From the NCBI GenBank assembly GCA_963725175.1, contig CAVRXH010000006.1, positions 558,001 through 622,000 on the forward strand: a DNA stretch of 64,000 nucleotides, in the 5' to 3' direction. A model generated the notes under the pieces. That model did not search any database. It worked only from the letters and a program-made list of their open reading frames with translations, and was not told the origin of the DNA. The stretch is from DASUBV01 sp963725175 (GTDB taxonomy: Bacteria > Actinomycetota > Actinomycetes > Streptosporangiales > Streptosporangiaceae). Of this stretch, positions 32,968 to 40,900 are shown piece after piece. The translations under genes and the position numbers were made by a program. Within the stretch, counting starts at the first letter, position 1; each line of letters begins with the position of its first letter.

Positions 32968-35900
32968 CTAGCTGGCATGGCTCGCCGGGGTTGCCGTGTA
33001 GGTGCGGCCGGTGGGGGTGGTCCACTGGAATATGCCTGGCTGGGGCTGGGTGAGCTGCCAGTCGGGGTGCTGTTTGAGGATGTGGTGGTGGCGGCAGAGC
33101 GGGCCGAGATTGCAGGAGCAGGTGGGTCCGCCCTGGTGCCAGGGCTGGGTGTGGTCGAGGTCGCCGCGCCAGGCCGGCTGTCCGCAGCCGGGGAACCGGC
33201 AGGTCAGGTCCCGTGCCACGATGTACTCCCTGAGCAGCGGCGCCGGCCGGTAGGCAGCGGTCGAAGCTCGGGTGTGCACACGCGGCGCTGTCCCCCGCAT
33301 CCGGGCCGGCGCTGTCCGTACCAGACGCGCCCGCACCCGGCGCGGCGGCGGCAGCCGCCCGGGCGGCTGCGCGAAGCGCGCGTTCCATGATGTCGCCCGG
33401 CAGCGAGAGCTCGGGCGGGCGGCGGGTCAGGTCGGCTGGGAGGATCAGCGTCACCCGCCCCACCAGCCCGGCCCCCGGCTCAGCGCGACGACTGCCGGTG
33501 CCAGCGCCGCCCGTACCAGCCCCGCCCGCGCCAGCCCTGCCGGTGCCAGCCCCGCCCGTACCAGCCCCGCCCGCGCCAGCCCTGCCGGTGCCAGCCCCGC
33601 CCGTACCAGCCCCGCCCGCGCCAGCCCTGCCGGTGCCAGCCCCGCCCGTACCAGCCCCGCCCGCGCCAGCCCTGCCGGTGCCAGCCCCGCCCGTACCAGC
33701 CCCGCCCGCGCCAGCCCTGCCGGTGCCAGCCCCGCCCGTACCAGCCCCGCCCGCGCCAGCCCTGCCGGTGCCAGCCCCGCCCGTACCAGCCCCGCCCGCG
33801 CCAGCCCTGCCGGTGCCAGCCCCGCCCGTACCAGCCCCGCCTGCGGCGGCCCTGCCGGTGCCAGCGCTGCCGGTGCCAGCGCCATCCCGTGAGCGGGCAG
33901 CCCGAACCCGCGAAACCCGCGCGACAGCCATCGCCGCCCCGGTCTGGTCGGTCAGGATGACCCGCCACTGAGCAGCGGGGTCAGCCGCTGCTGCCTCGGC
34001 GATCTCGCGGGCCTGCGCGGGCGTGACCGGCCCGAGCCTGCCCACGTGCCCCGCGCTGGGCGAGGTGCCCGCGAGGGTTTCCCACGAGACGGTGAGGTCA
34101 AGCAGCCCCGGTGACTGGCCCGGCGGTGACTGGCCCGGCGGCGGACGGCTCAGCGAGGGCCGGGCCGCCGACTGCCCCGATAGAGATCCGGGCACGGTTC
34201 CTGGCCCCGGCCCCGCGCCTGACGGCGGTGGCAGGACCGGTAGCGGTGGCCATACCAGGTTCGGGTTTATCGCACCTAGTTCGCCCTCGTCATCGTCCAG
34301 GTCCGCCAGGGCGTCAGGCTGGGCCCACGCGGGGTCTCCCCCGAGTGGATCGTCCAGGTAGTCGTCGCGGGGCACATCATCGTCGCTGGCCGCATCTTCG
34401 CCGGGCGCATGCGATGGGTCGCTGGGATCGGGGGCGGGCGCAGCGGGAGCTGGACCACCGGTGGCCGGACCGCTGCGAGCCGGACCGCTGGAAGCTGGAC
34501 CGTTGGAAGCCGGGCGGCCGGGAGCTGGACCACCGGTGGCCGGACCGCTGGAAGCCGGACGGCCGGGAGCTGGGCGGCCGGGAGCTGGACCGCCGCGCGC
34601 TCCAGCGCTGGGAGCCGGACCGCTGGGAACTCGGCGGCCCGGTCCCCGGTTCCTTTGCGCGGCCCCTCCCGGCGCGGCCCCTCCCGGCGCGGCCCCTCCC
34701 GGCGCGGCCCCTCCCGGCGCGGGATCTCCTGGGGCGGGCGGGCCTGGCGGGTCGTCTGGCGGCCCGGCTGGGGGTTGGTCTGGGGGTGCGCCGGGGGCTG
34801 GCGGGATGGCGGGGAGGGTGCCGAGGAGCAGGCCGATGAACACCTGAGCGCGCAGCAGGTCCATGCCGCCGTCGGCGCCGGATGCCCTGAGCGCGCGGGC
34901 CATCGCGCTGATCCGGGCCATCGCGGCGGCGGCGCGGGTTCCTGGCAGGTTCTGGCCGGCCAGGGCGGCGGTGCCTTCCTGGTCTGGGTAGAGGCTGACC
35001 TTCGCGCGGCGCTCGGCGTCGATGCGGCGGCGGTCCGCACCATCGGGGTCAGCCGCGATGACCGCGCGGCGCAGCCCGGCCCGCAGCTGGCTCGTGGTCC
35101 GCTCCCCGGCGCCGGGCAGGACGGCTGCCTCGACCGCCTGAGCGGTTTCGTCATCTAGGAGGGCCGTCGCCTCGGCGATCAGCCGGGCACGGGTCAGGTC
35201 GATCTGGCCCGCCGCCAGCGCCGCGCCGGTTGCGGCCAGCCGCCAGCTCAGCGTGACCCCGAGATCCGCCCACCAGCAGGCGCCGTACCGGGACATGGAC
35301 AGGGCCAGCGCGACCTGGGCCGTCGCCTCGTCCGGAACCCTGGCGGGGCGGCCCTCGCCGTCCACGCCGATCTTGTCGTCAGCCGCGGCGGACCGGGACG
35401 CCAGCTCGGCGACCGCGGCCAGTTCCCCCGCCTGCGCCCAGGAAGCCAGCCGCCGGAACGAGGCCGCCACCCCGGGCAGCGCGCCGCTGTCCAGCTCCCG
35501 CGGCGAGGCAGCGGCCAGCCAGGCCGCCAGGTCAGGGCCAGGAGGCAGGAACTCCGCGACCCGCCCGGCTGCCTCCGCGACCGGAACCTCCCGCGACCGG
35601 CCCGCCAGCATCGCCTCGGCCATCGCCGCCTGGATGGCTTCCTGATCGCCCTGATCATCTGGGAAGCCGAGGGACTCGCCCCCGCCTGCCTCGCCTCTGG
35701 CCAGTGACCCTTCAGCGGCGGCCTGCGTGGTCGGCGGAAATGAAGCGGCTGACGGGCCCGGCGCGGCCGGCCCGGCCGGCCTGGCCGGCGCATCCAGCGC
35801 GGACGACTTATCCGGCGCGTCCGGCCCCGGCGGCGCGTCCGGCGCGGACGGCTCATCCGACCCGGCTGGCTTATCCGGCAAGGTCGGCGCATCCGCCTCG

Positions 35901-36301
35901 GACGGCGTGTCCGGCGCGGGCGGTGTGTGCGCCTCAGTCGGTGTGTCCGGCGCGGGCGGCGCGGGCGGCGCGGGCGGTGTGTGCGGCGCGGGCGGCGCGG
36001 GCGGTGTGTGCGGTGTGTGCGGTGTGTGCGGCGGGCGGGGATCCGGCCGGCGGGTGTTCCAGGGGGCGGGCTCGTTCAGCACCGACATCAGGGTCTCGAA
36101 GTCGAGCTCCCGCGACCAGGACAAGCCCTGGCCCGCCGACGGGGAACCCGGCTGCCCGTCACCCGGCTCCGGGAAGCACGACTCGGGGAAGTACGACGCC
36201 GGAAAGCCGGGCGCCGGGGAGCCGGGGGCCGGGGAGCCTTGGGCCGGGGAGCCTTGGGCTGGCTTCCTGTCGCGGGGTCCTGGCTGCCCGCTCTCCGCCA
36301 T
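32968..36301 (-). pseudogene. DUF222 / HNH endonuclease family gene, copy 2, frameshifted before the HNH domain
   Basis: From ATG 36301 (GGGAGGTGATCACG upstream) the frame encodes a Pro-rich N-terminus, a DUF222 domain (AQAGELAAVAELASRSAA, LTRARLIAEATALLDDETAQ), a Pro/Gly linker and a Gly/Ala repeat region. At about 33271-33278 the reading frame leaves homology after ACAH. The HNH domain continues in another frame as TRASTAAYRP, REYIVARDLTCRFPGC, GDLDHTQPWHQGG and LCRHHHILKQ, ending at 32968. Loss of one CA dinucleotide from a CACACA tract explains the shift exactly. Without repair the first frame runs on to 32936 and lacks the nuclease site. A sequencing error cannot be excluded. Confidence 0.75.
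33496..33855. repeat. 45-bp minisatellite, eight perfect copies, in HNH copy 2
   Basis: Eight head-to-tail units of exactly 45 bp (the unit begins CGGTGCCAGCCCCGCCCGTA) run from 33496 to 33855. They encode a 15-residue Gly/Ala/Thr/Arg unit containing GTGRAGAGG on the minus strand. Near-identity of the copies implies recent expansion. Confidence 0.92.
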
Positions 36302-36445
36302 CGTGATCACCTCCCGTCCTGGCTAGCACGTCCCGGGCCAACCGCTCACGCTGTCCTGGCCGCACTGTCCTGGCCGCACTGCCCGGGTCGCGCTGCTCGC
36401 GCGGCCCGCCCGGCGGTCTCCTCGCAGGTCAGCCGATCTTCGATC

Positions 36446-36468
36446 AGCATAGCGACAGGGTCTGACAA
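36446..36468 (-). promoter_or_regulatory. RecA-independent damage promoter motif (PafBC type), HNH copy 2
   Basis: Reading leftward: TTGTCAGAC, exactly eight bases, then TATGCT. The match to tTGTCRgtg-N8-TAnnnT is very good. Predicted transcription starts near 36439, leaving a leader of about 138 nt, close to that of copy 1. Confidence 0.7.
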
Positions 36469-36480
36469 AACCAGATACGT

Positions 36481-36496
36481 TCGAATGAAAATTCGG
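36481..36496. promoter_or_regulatory. LexA-like box upstream of HNH copy 2
   Basis: TCGAAT-GAAA-ATTCGG is one base short of a perfect 16-bp dyad of the SOS type (TCGAAC-N4-GTTCGA). It is 180 bp upstream of the HNH start on one side and 46 bp upstream of the dehydratase-like/VOC gene on the other, so it could serve both. Confidence 0.55.
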
Positions 36497-36541
36497 AGAT
36501 CCTTGCTCGGAATGTCAGAGGCATCTGCCAAAATGCCAGGC

Positions 36542-37240
36542 ATGACAGAGCAGGCAAGCAAGCTCACCCGGCAGGAGATCTCGGACGCCGTCACCGGCCT
36601 GGGCTGGCGGTACATCCTGGGCGCGGTGCAAGCGCGAGTGCGCGTCGGGTCGCTGGCCCAGGCGGTGGCGGTCGCCGAGCGGGTGGCGGCCCTGGCCGAC
36701 GGCGACGCGGCCGCGAGCGTGCGCGCGGACCTGCGCGCCGACCAGGTGATCTTCACTCTTCAGTCACCAGAGACGAGCTGGGTCACCCACCGTGAGATCG
36801 AGCTCGCGAGCCAGATCTCGTCCGCCGTGGTCGGCCTCGGCCTGATCACCGACGCGGCGATCGGTTCCGGGGCGCGATCGGTGCAGATCCTGGAGATCGC
36901 GATCGACGTGCTGGATATCGCGGCCGTGCGCCCATTCTGGAAGGCGGTGATGGGCTACCGCGACGACCCGGGCGAGTCGGAGGCGCCGAACGCGCTGATC
37001 GACCCGGCCGGGCAGGGGCCGGCGATCTGGTTTCAGCAGATGGACGAGCCCAGGCCGCAGCGCAACCGGATTCACTTTGACGTCTCGGTGCCGCACGACG
37101 AGGCGGCCGGGCGGATCGCGGCCACGCTCGCGGCCGGCGGGACGCTGCTGTCCGACGCGGAGGCACCCTGCTTCTGGGTGCTCGCCGACGCCGAGGGAAA
37201 CGAGGCTTGCGTCTGCACCTGGCAGGGACGCGACCGCTGA
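36542..37240 (+). CDS. Pterin-4a-carbinolamine dehydratase-like / VOC (glyoxalase-like) fusion protein
   Basis: The 232-residue protein has two parts. Residues 1-100 (LTRQEISDAVTGLGWRYIL, SLAQAVAVAERVAALAD, SWVTHREIELASQISSAVVG) resemble the pterin-4a-carbinolamine dehydratase fold, though its catalytic histidine cluster is not clearly kept. Residues 110-232 form a VOC/glyoxalase-type half (VLDIAAVRPFWKAVMGYRD, RIHFDVSVPHDEAAGRIAA, CFWVLADAEGNEACVCTW). Such fusions are common in actinomycetes with unknown role. An ATG nine bases upstream at 36533 is an alternative start. It is divergent from HNH copy 2 and shares the region containing the LexA-like box. Confidence 0.75.
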   Translation: MTEQASKLTRQEISDAVTGLGWRYILGAVQARVRVGSLAQAVAVAERVAALADGDAAASVRADLRADQVIFTLQSPETSWVTHREIELASQISSAVVGLGLITDAAIGSGARSVQILEIAIDVLDIAAVRPFWKAVMGYRDDPGESEAPNALIDPAGQGPAIWFQQMDEPRPQRNRIHFDVSVPHDEAAGRIAATLAAGGTLLSDAEAPCFWVLADAEGNEACVCTWQGRDR

Positions 37241-37284
37241 TCATCCAGCTCTTGCCAGGTCCAGCCTGACGCCGTAAGGTAAAT

Positions 37285-37299
37285 CCTGACGGCGTCAGG
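37285..37299. promoter_or_regulatory. 15-bp palindrome with flanking CCTGAC repeats
   Basis: CCTGAC-GGC-GTCAGG is a perfect dyad, and two more CCTGAC half-sites flank it (about 37265 and 37304). It lies 32-46 bp upstream of the zinc-finger protein start and may be an operator. Confidence 0.45.
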
Positions 37300-37330
37300 C
37301 ACAGCCTGACATTGAAAGAGGAGCCTGGCG

Positions 37331-37699
37331 ATGATCGAAGCTGACGAGGTCAAGGCGCACGTAGCCTGCACGTTCTGCCTGAAAGGGACAGAGGCGGTCG
37401 AGACGATGGTCGCGGGGCCTGGCGTGTTCATCTGCAACGAGTGCGTCGGCCTGTGCGCGGATCTGATGGCGAACAAGCCAGCCGATCCCCCATCGCGGGC
37501 GGCATGGGAGCAGCAGCTCACCGACGACGGCCTGCTGGACCTGCTGCCGAAGATCGCGGCGGCGAGCGAGCAGGTGGACCAGCAGCTGGCGAGCTGGGTA
37601 CGCAAGGCGCGCGACCGCGACATCACCTGGACCAGGATCGGCGCGGCGCTCAGCATGACGCGGCAGTCGGCGTGGGAGCGGTTCTCGGGAGAGGAGTAG
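37331..37699 (+). CDS. ClpX C4-type zinc finger protein with helix-turn-helix tail
   Basis: The 122-residue protein begins with a ClpX-type zinc-binding domain: C13-x2-C16 and C35-x2-C38 (ACTFC and FICNEC), followed by the GLCADLM helix. No AAA+ domain follows. Instead residues 70-122 form a helical segment ending in DITWTRIGAALSMTRQSAWE, a typical helix-turn-helix. It is therefore probably a small DNA-binding regulator or adaptor, not an unfoldase. Dense upstream CCTGAC repeats could be its own operator. GAAAGAGGAG precedes the ATG. Confidence 0.85.
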   Translation: MIEADEVKAHVACTFCLKGTEAVETMVAGPGVFICNECVGLCADLMANKPADPPSRAAWEQQLTDDGLLDLLPKIAAASEQVDQQLASWVRKARDRDITWTRIGAALSMTRQSAWERFSGEE

Positions 37700-37732
37700 G
37701 CCGGGTCTGCTGGCCGGCCTGGGAGGCCGGGT

Positions 37733-38449
37733 CTACGGGGCCGGGGCCGGGAACGGGGAATGCGGCGGAGCGACAGTGATGCCAGGGAACCGCTTACGCT
37801 GGCGGTCAAGGCGGGCGGCCGACATGTCAGCGGTGACCCGGGCCGGGTTCGGCCGCCAGACCATGTCGAGCAGGTCGGCGAGGCCGTGCGGTGCGCAGAC
37901 CTCGATGCTGGTCGCCTGGCCGGACCCGGCGTCGGCCGCCGGCGCTCGCTCGGCGGCGCCTGGACTAGCGTCGGCGGGCAGGCGGCGGATCGCGACGCAG
38001 GTGGCGGTCTCTGGCCAGGTGGCGACGGCGTCGTGAACACAGCCGAACGGCGGGACGGGCGAGCCGCCGAAATACTCGTGGAACCAGGTATGCACAGCCG
38101 CCTGGTTCGTCGCCTCCCACGGCAGCTCATCCAGCAGGCGGGCCAGAGCGCGCTGCGCCTCCTGATCACGCTCGCCGCTCAGATCCTCCGGATCAAAGAA
38201 CGCCACATCAATATCCCGGACATCCGCCGGGTCGAAACGGTCCTGCCGCTGGCCCCAGACGACATCGCGGATGACGCCAGCGCCGATCCAGGCATCGGGC
38301 AGGCCGCTGGCCGCGACGGCATCGAGCGCGCGAAGCAGCCAGGGCTCGGCGGACACCAGGTCGGCCAGCTGCCCGGCCAGGCCGGCATCGGCGGGCGGGC
38401 AGCGGTGCGGCAGCCCGTTCGGGGAAGAAATGCGCTGGCCTGCTGTCAC
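37733..38449 (-). CDS. Nucleotidyltransferase-fold family protein (NTP_transf_6 / DUF925 type)
   Basis: The 238-residue protein has the nucleotidyltransferase-fold signature IGAGVIRDVVWGQRQDR, then VRDIDVAFFDPEDLS, in which the DxD pair would bind metal, and a helical C-terminal part (GLADLLDMVWRPNP). This family is widespread and mostly uncharacterised; a tRNA- or protein-directed role is possible. GTG 38449 is 22 bp from the divergent hydrolase, so the two share a short promoter region. An Ala/Gly/Pro insert (DASPGAAERAPAADAGSGQA) interrupts the usual sequence. Confidence 0.8.
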   Translation of the reverse strand: MTAGQRISSPNGLPHRCPPADAGLAGQLADLVSAEPWLLRALDAVAASGLPDAWIGAGVIRDVVWGQRQDRFDPADVRDIDVAFFDPEDLSGERDQEAQRALARLLDELPWEATNQAAVHTWFHEYFGGSPVPPFGCVHDAVATWPETATCVAIRRLPADASPGAAERAPAADAGSGQATSIEVCAPHGLADLLDMVWRPNPARVTADMSAARLDRQRKRFPGITVAPPHSPFPAPAP

Positions 38450-38471
38450 GGCCCCGTCCTATGGTGCGGCA

Positions 38472-39248
38472 ATGGAGACAACCGTAACGGTGGGCGCCGA
38501 CAAGGTCTGGGCAGAGGATTCGGGCGGCGGCGGGCCGGTCGTCGTATTGCTGCATCCAGGCGTCGGGGACGCGTTCATCTGGGGCGACATGTGGCCGACG
38601 CTGACCGGCAGGTGCCGGGTCATCAGGTACGACGTGCGCGGCTACGGCCGGTCGCCGGCAGCCACGGAGGAGTACACGCTGCTGGGCGATCTCCTCCAGG
38701 TGATGGAGCATTTCCAGATAACGGCCGCGCATGTCGTCGGCTGCAGCATGGGTGGCGGCGCGGCGGCGGAACTCGCGCTGACCGCGCCCGAGCGGGTCAT
38801 CTCCCTGACGCTGCTGTGCCCGGGCGTGGACGGCTACCCGGCACCGAATGAGCCAGAGGCGACCGCCCGGTGGAAGGCGCTGCGCGAGGCCGACGACGAG
38901 GACGGGCTGGTGGTGTTCTACCAGCAGCTCCTGGCAGCGGCCGGGGCGCAGCCCAAGGTACTGGAGCAGCTCTATTCGGCCGTCCGGGCGGAGGCGAACG
39001 AACTGCGGTTCAGGAAGCAAGGCGAACCGATTTTTGACCGGCTGCACGAGGTGAGCGCGCCGACGGTGCTGATGGTCGGCGACGCCGACACGCCCTGGCT
39101 GGTGGCGTGCGGCGAGGAGATCGCGCGGCGAATTCCTGGCTGCCGGTTCGTCAAGGTGCCGGGCGGAGATCACATGCTGCCGCTGCGGGCGCCGGAACTG
39201 CTGGCGGCGGCGGTGCTCGACCAGGTGAGCGGTGCCGGGCTGCCTTAG
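38472..39248 (+). CDS. Alpha/beta hydrolase
   Basis: The 258-residue alpha/beta-hydrolase has the nucleophile elbow GCSMGG with Ser92, the oxyanion-hole HPG segment (VVLLHPGVGDAFIWG), the acid in MVGDADTPW and the histidine in PGGDHMLP. It may be an esterase or a lactonase; the substrate is unknown. ATG 38472 is chosen by the family N-terminus (METTVTVGADKVWAEDSG). The stop overlaps the convergent imuB stop (39245-39247). Confidence 0.88.
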   Translation: METTVTVGADKVWAEDSGGGGPVVVLLHPGVGDAFIWGDMWPTLTGRCRVIRYDVRGYGRSPAATEEYTLLGDLLQVMEHFQITAAHVVGCSMGGGAAAELALTAPERVISLTLLCPGVDGYPAPNEPEATARWKALREADDEDGLVVFYQQLLAAAGAQPKVLEQLYSAVRAEANELRFRKQGEPIFDRLHEVSAPTVLMVGDADTPWLVACGEEIARRIPGCRFVKVPGGDHMLPLRAPELLAAAVLDQVSGAGLP

Positions 39249-40882
39249 TCATAGCTGGCTAGCAGCAGCCAGCGGCCATCCTGAAGGACCGCCAGCCAGG
39301 CGGCACCGTCGTCGGTCACGAGCTGGAACCTGGCCTGGCGGCGGGCGCGGGCGGGGTCCCACCAGCGTTCGGCCACGGGCCAGGGACCGGCCCAGCCGGT
39401 AATGGCCCGGGTGCGTTCCCGCCTTTCCGCCTGGCCGGGTGCCGCCTGCCCGGACGCTGACTGCCCGGACGCCGGCTGCCCGGCCACTGACAGCGTGGCC
39501 GGCGGGGCGGACAACCGGGCTCGCGCGGTGACGGTTACGTCGGCGCCCGACGCGTCGGTCACCTCGGCGGGCAGCGGCTCGGGGTAGACGGTGGCCGGCG
39601 CCGGGGGCGGGAGAGCTGCGGGCCAGGGGCGGTCGGCGGGACGTTCGGGCGCGGCGACGTCTCCGAAAGGAACGAGCAGTACCTGCTCGGCCAGGTCCCG
39701 GCCACCGGTCAGGACGGGCCGGGTCACCGCGCCATGCCCGAGCATGGCCTGCACGCGGATGGCGGCGCGCGCCACCCGGTCGCTGACGACAGCGTCCCCC
39801 CAGAGGCCAAGCTGGCGTCCGGTGGACGGGACTAGCTGATCGGGGATCAGCCGGAGCAGCGCGATCCCCCCGGCGGTCACCCCGTCATCGCCGCCATCGC
39901 CGTCGCTCGCGCCGTGCTGGCCATCGAGTTGCCAGCGCACCCGCTCGGCGACGGCTAGGTCAGAGAGCAGGCCATCGTGACGCCAGAGCCGGCTGCCCTC
40001 CCGGCCGTCCTCGTCGCGCACCAGGACCCGGACCCGGACGCAGGCGAGGCCGCTGGCGGCCAGGCGAGCATGCAGTTCCCCGGCGAGGGCCTTGGCCGCG
40101 AACACGACGGGCTCAGACTGCTCAGCCGCGGGATCAAACTCGCACTGGACGGACAGGTCGGCGGCGGGAAGGCGGGGAACCAGCGGGCGAGGTTCGAGGC
40201 CGCTGGCCAGCCGGTGGGCGAGCGCGCCCTGCGCCCCGAACCTGCTGGCGGCCTCGGCCGCGGGCAGCGCGGCGAACTCGCCGAGCGTGGTGATCCCGAG
40301 CCTGGGCAGCAGGTAGTCCAGCTCGGGGCTGCCCAGCACGCTCACCGGCTGGCCCGCGAGGAACGCCAGGGTCTCCCCCGCCGGGATGACCAGGCTGCTG
40401 GAACCGGCGGGGCCGAGGTCTGCGGGGCCGGGGCCGGAGCTGGCGCGGCCGAGGCTGGGGCCGACGGAGGCGGGGGCGGGGGCGGGGGCGGGGGCGGGGG
40501 CGGGGGCGGTCCGGCCTGGGTCGGCGCTGGTAGCGCTGGTGGCGAGACTGGCCGCGAGGCCGGCGGCGAACAGGCCCTCAGCGATGCCGACCCCGCAGCC
40601 GAAGCCGAGCTCGCGGACGGCGGCGGAGATCTTCTCGGCAAGCGCCTGCTCTCCGCCGAAGTACCGGGCCGGACCGCGTACGCCGATCGCGCAGGTCCCT
40701 GGCCGCAGCACCTCGACCTTGGGGCAGAAATCCTCGACGGCGTCCACCACCGCCTCGAAGGCCCGCGCCGCATCCGCGCTTGCCGACCCGGCTACGTCGG
40801 TCGCGCTACCCGCCGGGCCGGAATCGCGTTCCCAGTCGGGACAGCGCAGCACGAGAATCCGCTGCGGCACCTGGAACACCAT
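39245..40882 (-). CDS. imuB: ImuB-type Y-family polymerase homologue (mutasome subunit)
   Basis: The 545-residue member of the Y-family lineage acts in the mutasome as a platform that links DnaE2 to the sliding clamp. Recognisable parts are RILVLRCPDW at the start, AFEAVVDAVEDFCPKVEVL, GVRGPARYFGGEQALAEKIS, the HhH-type LGITTLGEFAALPA, the little-finger region and a C-terminal domain with WDPARARRQARFQLVTD. The polymerase carboxylates are absent, as usual for ImuB. Between CPDW and AFEA, however, only about 25 residues remain where homologues have about 70, so the RRG/LRRREA segment is missing. A Pro-Ala run comes from a hexanucleotide microsatellite. The gene lies 18 bp behind imuA'. Confidence 0.88.
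   Translation of the reverse strand: MVFQVPQRILVLRCPDWERDSGPAGSATDVAGSASADAARAFEAVVDAVEDFCPKVEVLRPGTCAIGVRGPARYFGGEQALAEKISAAVRELGFGCGVGIAEGLFAAGLAASLATSATSADPGRTAPAPAPAPAPAPASVGPSLGRASSGPGPADLGPAGSSSLVIPAGETLAFLAGQPVSVLGSPELDYLLPRLGITTLGEFAALPAAEAASRFGAQGALAHRLASGLEPRPLVPRLPAADLSVQCEFDPAAEQSEPVVFAAKALAGELHARLAASGLACVRVRVLVRDEDGREGSRLWRHDGLLSDLAVAERVRWQLDGQHGASDGDGGDDGVTAGGIALLRLIPDQLVPSTGRQLGLWGDAVVSDRVARAAIRVQAMLGHGAVTRPVLTGGRDLAEQVLLVPFGDVAAPERPADRPWPAALPPPAPATVYPEPLPAEVTDASGADVTVTARARLSAPPATLSVAGQPASGQSASGQAAPGQAERRERTRAITGWAGPWPVAERWWDPARARRQARFQLVTDDGAAWLAVLQDGRWLLLASYD
40471..40506. repeat. (CGGGGG)6 microsatellite within imuB
   Basis: Six perfect CGGGGG units encode alternating Pro-Ala on the minus strand. 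Slippage by whole units keeps the frame; slippage by single G would break it. Confidence 0.9.
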
Positions 40883-40900
40883 GACTACCCGGCCATAGCC

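Noticed and set aside
33490..33900. Regular 45-bp repeats considered as a CRISPR array
   Set aside because: The units are contiguous without unique spacers, stay in frame with a coding sequence and have no cas genes nearby.
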